The notes below the pieces were generated by a model that saw only the letters and a list, made by a program, of their open reading frames with translations, ran no database searches and was not told the DNA's origin. Positions 60,990 to 64,000 of a stretch of DNA of 64,000 nucleotides are shown in pieces (position 1 is the first letter of the stretch; the number at the start of each line of letters is the position of its first letter). Both the position numbers and the translations under genes were made by a program. Source of the DNA: Cupidesulfovibrio sp000226255 (GTDB taxonomy: Bacteria > Desulfobacterota > Desulfovibrionia > Desulfovibrionales > Desulfovibrionaceae); the NCBI RefSeq assembly GCF_003402415.2, contig NZ_AP036014.1, positions 1,488,001-1,552,000 of the forward strand. Reading direction: 5' to 3'.

Positions 60990-61724
60990 ATGCCCCCCGC
61001 TGAAGTCCATGTATCCACGAAGGAACTGGCCCGGCTGTGCGCCGAGGCCGGTTTTGGCCCGGAATCCGTGCCCGATGCCGCGCTGGCCGCGCTGGCGGGC
61101 TATCTGGAACTGCTGATGAAGTGGAACCGGGTCATGAACCTGGTGGGCACGCGCACCTGGCAGGCCACCTTCCGCACCCTGATCGTGGACAGCCTGCATC
61201 TGGCGCGCTTTCTGCGCACGCTGCCCCTGCCGGAAGCGCCGGAAACGTGGGACCTGGGGGCGGGAGCGGGGCTGCCGGGCATTCCCTTGCGCGCGGTGTG
61301 GCAGGCGGGCGCCTATCATCTGGTGGACGCCCGCGAAAAGCGCACCCTGTTCCTGTCCAACGTGCTGGCCCGCCATCCCCTGCCGGGCACCGTGGTGTTC
61401 CGGGGCAGGGTGGAGGAATTCATGCCCACCCGCCCCAAGGCGCACTGCGTGGTGAGCCGGGCCTTTCTGCCGTGGCCCGAAGTGCTGGAACTGGTTCGGG
61501 GCCACGTGGCCCCGGACGGCCTGGTGGTGTTTCTGGCCAATGAAGGCCCGCCCGCGCAACTGTCCCCCAGCTGGCGGGTGGCGGCACGGGCGGAATACAC
61601 GGTGCAGGCCCCGCCGGCCCACGGCACGGGGGGCACGGGCGGCACGGGCGGCAAGGCGGTGGGCAGGGGAAGCGTGGAACCCGAATCCACGGTGCGCCAC
61701 CTGTGGGCGCTGGCCCAGGCGTGA
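60990..61724 (+). CDS. rsmG: 16S rRNA (guanine527-N7)-methyltransferase
   Basis: 244 residues. GidB/RsmG fold: LLMKWNRVMNLVGTR (family hallmark) followed by the SAM-binding motif WDLGAGAGLPGIPLRAVW, LVDAREKRTLFLSNV, and VVSRAFLPWPEVLEL. It methylates G527 in the 530 loop; loss gives low-level streptomycin resistance in other bacteria. A Gly-Thr-Gly repeat (GTGGTGGTGG, from 9-base tandem repeats near 61624-61656) is inserted before the C-terminal segment. Start 60990 has CAGGAG seven bases upstream; an ATG two codons earlier overlaps that site. Confidence 0.93.
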   Translation: MPPAEVHVSTKELARLCAEAGFGPESVPDAALAALAGYLELLMKWNRVMNLVGTRTWQATFRTLIVDSLHLARFLRTLPLPEAPETWDLGAGAGLPGIPLRAVWQAGAYHLVDAREKRTLFLSNVLARHPLPGTVVFRGRVEEFMPTRPKAHCVVSRAFLPWPEVLELVRGHVAPDGLVVFLANEGPPAQLSPSWRVAARAEYTVQAPPAHGTGGTGGTGGKAVGRGSVEPESTVRHLWALAQA

Positions 61725-61778
61725 CGCGGAACCTGCGGGGGCGTTCCGGCGCGGTGGCTGGACCGACCCGTGGCGGGG

Positions 61779-61997
61779 TTATTTTTCGGGCGGGGTGCCC
61801 ATCAGCGCGCCAAGCTGCGATTTGCGGAAGATGAGCTTGGTGGCGGCGGCGTCGGCCTTGTCCGCCACGTCCATGAGGCGTTCGAGGAATTCGAGGATTT
61901 CGTGCCGGCGTTCCTCGGGCGAATATTCGAATTCGTCCTCCAGGCGTTCCGACGTAAGGTATTCCTCAAGTTCGTCGAGATACTTCATGTTCAGCAT
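61779..61997 (-). CDS. Small acidic conserved protein, 72 aa
   Basis: Not recognised. Almost entirely alpha-helical and acidic: LNMKYLDELEEYLTSERLEDE, then FEYSPEERRHEILEFLERLM and DKADAAATKLIF (segments abbreviated). Start 61997 has GGAGACGCCGCC. It resembles small helical proteins that bind larger partners. Convergent with rsmG (54-base gap), divergent from the STT3 gene. Confidence 0.7.
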   Translation of the reverse strand: MLNMKYLDELEEYLTSERLEDEFEYSPEERRHEILEFLERLMDVADKADAAATKLIFRKSQLGALMGTPPEK

Positions 61998-62359
61998 GGC
62001 GGCGTCTCCATGGGCCGGAGGGGGCGTCCCTGCCGGAGCGGTGTGGTGGCGGCGTCCCGCGCTGGGCGGGCCGGTTCGCCGCACGGGGCGGCGCTGGTGT
62101 CCGGTTCGCGGAAGGCTCTACCCCATTTCGCGCCGCAGGTGAAGCGGCGACTCGCCCCCGCTGCGCGTGCGGCTTCGCATTGTCCCGGCAGCGCCCCGGC
62201 GCGGCCGTCCGGCCCGCCCCGCGCGGAAAGGCGTCATGGCCCAACCGTTCCCGCACGTCCCGCCAGCGCGTTCCGGCCCCGCTGGCGATGCGCCGCCGTT
62301 TCGCGTATATCCCCCCTGCGCGGCCCGTGGGCCGCAGCCCTTTTTCACGGCAGGAAGCC
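61998..62359. other. Divergent intergenic region, small acidic gene / STT3-like gene
   Basis: 362 bases, G+C-rich throughout; I see no promoter, stem-loop or gene that can be supported. Confidence 0.4.
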
Positions 62360-64000
62360 ATGAGCGTGCACGCGTCCGAAACATCCCCCATAGCCGCCTC
62401 TTGCGGTGCCCCCCAGAACACCGAAGGCAGCGGCGAATCCGCCTCCCCGCGGGACGGCCGCCGACTCCTTGCCGCTGTGCTGCGCAGCGTCGCAGCCTGG
62501 CTGTGTTCGCCGGGCGGGCGCGCCGTGCTGCTGGCCCTGCTGGCCTTCGGCGTGGCCTTCGCCATGCGCATGCTGGAATACCCGGCCTGGCAGACCCCGG
62601 AATACCAACTGGACGGTGAATACCTGCTGGCCACCCACGACGCCTACCACTGGACGGCGGGGGCCGACGGCTTCGAATTCGGCACTGGGCACCCCATGTC
62701 CGAACTGGTGCGCTACGTGGCCCTGCTTACCGGGGCCACGTCCGGGGCGGTGGGCTTCTGGCTGCCGCCGGTCATGGGCAGCCTGCTGGCGGTGGCGGTG
62801 TTCGCCTGGGCGGCGGCGCTGGGCGGCATGGAGGCCGGGCTGTGCGCCGGGGTGCTGGCCTCGCTCGCGCCGGGCTTTCTGGCCCGCACCCTGCTTGGCT
62901 ACTGCGACACCGACCTCGTGACCCTGCTGTTCGCCCTGGTGTCCGGGCTGGGACCGGGGCTGTGGCTGGCCCCCCGCCTGCACACCCTGCCGGAACTGGC
63001 CGTGGCGCTGTACCGGCGGCTGCGGCGCGGCCGCCCGCTTTCCGCATCAGCCCCGCCGGAGACTCCTGATGTGACGGGCGCGGCCGACGATCCCCTGTCC
63101 CCCCGCTGGATGGTGGTGCTGCTGTGCAGCGGCCTGCTGGGCTGGTGGTCGCAGGAATGGCATTCCATGTTTCCGTATCTGGTGCGCTACTACGCGCTGC
63201 TGGTGCCGGGGCTGGTGGTGGTGTTCGGCATGCGCGGCCGCCGGGCCGACCTGCTGGTGGGCGGGCTGCTGTACGCCCTGCCCGCGCTGGGCGGCTGGCC
63301 GGGCTTCGCCGGGGCGGCGCTGCTGGCCGTGGGGCTGCGCGGGCCATGGCCTTTCCTGCGCGCGCTGGCCGAGCGGCGGGTGGTGCACGGGCTGCTGTGG
63401 CTGGTGGTGCTGTGGCTGGTGGCCGACGCCGAGGTGTTCCAGACCATGCTGCGCTCGGCCCAGAGCTACGTCAAGCGGGCGGGCGATGCCGTGGCCCAGC
63501 CCGACGGCGACGTGCTGGTCTACCCCTCGGTGGCCCAGAGCATCATCGAGGTTCAGGACCTTTCGCTGGCAGAGGTGCTGGCCTACTTCCATCCGTGGAT
63601 GCCCGCCGCGCTGGCCGGGCTGGCCGGGTTCGGCGTGGCGCTCGTCGCGCGTCCGGCGGCGCTGTTCCACCTGCCGCTGGCGGTGCTGGCCTTTTTGTCC
63701 ATCAAGCTGGGCGGGCGCATGGTGATGTTCGGCGCGCCGGTGATGGCGCTGGGCATCTGCATGCCGGTGCACTGGCTGGCGGGCCTTGTGCTGCGCGACA
63801 ACTTCTACCGCACCGCCGGACGGCTGCTGGTTTCCGCCGTGCTGCTCACGGTGCTGGGCGCGCCGTACCTGGAAGTGATTCCGGCCATGACCCAGGGGCC
63901 CATCCTGAACAAGCGGCACGCGGCGGCCCTGAAGTTTCTGCGCACCAACACCCCGGAAGATTCCATGATCTGGAACTGGTGGGACTGGGGCTATGCCACC
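62360..64000 (+). CDS. STT3/PglB-type oligosaccharyltransferase, 3' end cut by window
   Basis: 547 codons are visible, with no stop. After a soluble 45-residue tail come TM1 (about 50-68) and the first catalytic loop DGEYLLATHDAYHW with the metal-binding Asp. There follow roughly a dozen hydrophobic helices, the GYCDTDLVTLLFAL segment with the second DxD, and, just before the window ends, WNWWDWGYAT, the family's WWD-G acceptor motif. Such enzymes transfer a lipid-linked glycan to Asn in N-glycosylation, as in Campylobacter PglB and archaeal AglB. Start 62360 has CAGGAAGCC. Only one third to half of the family's C-terminal globular part is missing. Confidence 0.9.
   Translation, partial: MSVHASETSPIAASCGAPQNTEGSGESASPRDGRRLLAAVLRSVAAWLCSPGGRAVLLALLAFGVAFAMRMLEYPAWQTPEYQLDGEYLLATHDAYHWTAGADGFEFGTGHPMSELVRYVALLTGATSGAVGFWLPPVMGSLLAVAVFAWAAALGGMEAGLCAGVLASLAPGFLARTLLGYCDTDLVTLLFALVSGLGPGLWLAPRLHTLPELAVALYRRLRRGRPLSASAPPETPDVTGAADDPLSPRWMVVLLCSGLLGWWSQEWHSMFPYLVRYYALLVPGLVVVFGMRGRRADLLVGGLLYALPALGGWPGFAGAALLAVGLRGPWPFLRALAERRVVHGLLWLVVLWLVADAEVFQTMLRSAQSYVKRAGDAVAQPDGDVLVYPSVAQSIIEVQDLSLAEVLAYFHPWMPAALAGLAGFGVALVARPAALFHLPLAVLAFLSIKLGGRMVMFGAPVMALGICMPVHWLAGLVLRDNFYRTAGRLLVSAVLLTVLGAPYLEVIPAMTQGPILNKRHAAALKFLRTNTPEDSMIWNWWDWGYAT

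Noticed and set aside
56391..61724. Very long plus-strand open frame (1777 codons)
   Set aside because: Antisense to mlaE, the SPOR gene, argS and fabD; composition is His/Gln/Gly-rich shadow typical of high-GC genomes. Only its last part, from 60990, is a gene (rsmG).

Overview
This 64 kb window is GC-rich, densely coding bacterial chromosome. Gene content points to a sulfate-reducing deltaproteobacterium of the Desulfovibrionaceae, most like the Desulfovibrio vulgaris / Nitratidesulfovibrio group. The evidence is the alaS-recA neighbourhood, a GAK-type CofD-like protein, a sirohaem-reductase-like ferredoxin, CRP/HcpR-type palindromes, and codon use with G or C in almost every third position. 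No tRNA, rRNA, CRISPR array, insertion sequence or prophage was recognised.

Layout. 1-9.4 kb: a CinA/PncC-type amidase (cut by the window edge), a PilZ protein, an overlapping glucokinase / TVP38 membrane protein / flavin disulfide oxidoreductase operon, endonuclease IV, a NikL-like protein and an HPt phosphotransfer protein. 9.4-11.7 kb: two secreted proteins, one with a FlgO domain, behind a good FliA (sigma-28) promoter, so probably flagellar. 11.9-18 kb: rpmH-rnpA-yidD-yidC-khpB(jag)-mnmE, with overlapping or closely spaced genes; rnpA seems to start at an AUU codon inside rpmH. 18-20.5 kb: a sirohaem-type ferredoxin and a polytopic 4Fe-4S membrane protein, preceded by a CRP/HcpR-like site. 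20.7-26.6 kb: an RNase D-like exonuclease, phoB-pstB-phoU with a Pho box, two GAK-system genes and a lipoprotein. 26.7-32 kb: alaS and recA (minus strand) and a PP-loop ATPase. 32.3-41 kb: a sodium symporter, two adjoining palindromic repeats, a decayed staphylococcal-nuclease-like gene, a MoaE-like protein, a large membrane TPR protein with a retroviral-type zinc knuckle, Tex and two small unknown genes. 41.4-48 kb: thiol peroxidase and the sigma-54 controlled nitrogen genes amtB-glnB-glnD. 48.3-52.7 kb: a polar amino acid ABC transporter, a LysO lysine exporter split into two genes, and a cupin. 52.9-61.7 kb: a complete mlaEFDCA phospholipid transport operon, a SPOR protein, argS, fabD and divergent rsmG. 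61.8-64 kb: a small unknown gene and the start of an STT3/PglB-type oligosaccharyltransferase.

How the genes work together. Nitrogen control is the clearest circuit: the sigma-54 promoter drives the ammonium channel, its PII regulator and the PII uridylyltransferase. Phosphate control is represented by the regulator, the transporter ATPase and PhoU, but no pstSCA or phoR is in view. The Mla operon gives a whole retrograde lipid path from outer membrane to inner-membrane ABC complex.

The most novel items are (i) a family of roughly 147-bp palindromic elements, with two copies starting exactly at the stop codon of unrelated genes and a third, diverged copy that preserves base pairing by compensatory changes; (ii) the AUU start of rnpA; (iii) the zinc-knuckle TPR membrane protein. 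All calls come from reading the sequence, with no database search.
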